Assembly (NCBI RefSeq): GCF_008124865.1
Contig: NZ_VNHY01000005.1
Coordinates: 56,954-120,953, forward strand
DNA: 64,000 nt
Direction of reading: 5' to 3'
Source of the DNA: Fodinibius salinus
Lineage (GTDB): Bacteria > Bacteroidota > Rhodothermia > Balneolales > Balneolaceae
Part shown: positions 63,906-64,000 of the stretch, one piece after another
How the letters are laid out: the number at the start of each line of letters is the position of its first letter
How positions within the stretch are numbered: position 1 is the stretch's first letter
The notes under the pieces: model-generated
The model's database searches: none
What the model saw: the letters and a program-made list of their open reading frames with translations, nothing else
Told to the model about the DNA's origin: nothing
Made by a program: the position numbers and the translations under genes

Positions 63906-64000
63906 ATGGCAAAAGAAACCTACCAGCGCGAGAAGCCACATGTAAACATAGGAACGATTGGCCACGTAGACCACGGGAAAACCACGTTGACGGCGGCGGT
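63906..64000 (+). CDS. tuf: Elongation factor Tu, 5' part only
   Basis: The first 31 codons read [20 protein letters not shown] and continue into [12 protein letters not shown], the P-loop of EF-Tu, which carries aminoacyl-tRNA to the ribosome. The rest lies past the right edge. It follows fusA by 22 bases, its normal place. Codons toward the edge (CAC, GAC, ACG, GCG) are more GC-rich than in the neighbouring fusA. Confidence 0.97.
   Translation, partial: MAKETYQREKPHVNIGTIGHVDHGKTTLTAA

Overview
The window reads as a chromosomal segment of a bacterium from the Balneolota/Rhodothermota side of the Bacteroidota–Chlorobiota group, most like a marine or halophilic Balneolaceae member. That placement is inferred from four things. 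A 2126-residue secreted protein ends in a type IX secretion (T9SS) sorting domain with the NYPNPFNPTT motif. Promoter-like sites follow the Bacteroidota pattern TTG-N20-TAnnTTTG. Strong Shine-Dalgarno sequences are almost absent. Two Na+/H+ antiporters and a locus rich in sulfotransferases point to a salty habitat. No rRNA, phage, insertion sequence or CRISPR array is visible; the single tRNA is tRNA-Ser(GCU).

Layout: 1-8998 holds an sdpRI-like pair followed by a secreted hydrolase cut by the left edge, a Cu/Zn superoxide dismutase, a second hydrolase, a VOC protein, an ABC-F ATPase, a CNNM/CBS protein and aspartate kinase. 9137-13796 holds a lipoprotein serine protease with a CPA-type antiporter, divergent from nhaA. 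13888-17327 holds an unknown anchored protein, hisS and a quinone oxidoreductase. 17346-28553 is one continuous minus-strand surface-glycan locus: flippase, two family 2 glycosyltransferases, four different sulfotransferases, WbqC, a DegT aminotransferase and a YfhO-like protein. 28657-33916 carries gatC and then ptsH-ptsI-birA-tilS-hpt on the plus strand, followed by tRNA-Ser with its own promoter. 34252-44354 is mostly housekeeping and membrane genes: FUSC transporter, YjbQ, an atypical SDR, typA, a three-gene operon with a small winged-helix regulator, an M61 peptidase and DUF4112.

44582-58381 is the accessory region. Two large secreted proteins, a T9SS cargo of 2126 residues and a TIG/GLUG lipoprotein of 914 residues, are each preceded by a long non-coding stretch and an AraC-family regulator. 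The two non-coding stretches share an exact 23-base sequence. Between the modules lies an orphan plus-strand terminator behind a very short, Shine-Dalgarno-led reading frame that includes a Cys-Cys-Cys peptide. 58574-64000 holds recG and then the start of the str operon, rpsL-rpsG-fusA-tuf, with tuf cut by the right edge.

Functionally the window joins core translation and sugar-phosphotransfer genes with envelope construction: a probably sulfated surface glycan, secreted adhesin-like proteins and sodium homeostasis. The items most worth follow-up are the four-sulfotransferase glycan locus, the duplicated AraC / shared 23-mer / surface-protein architecture, and the cryptic short transcript at about 54,000.
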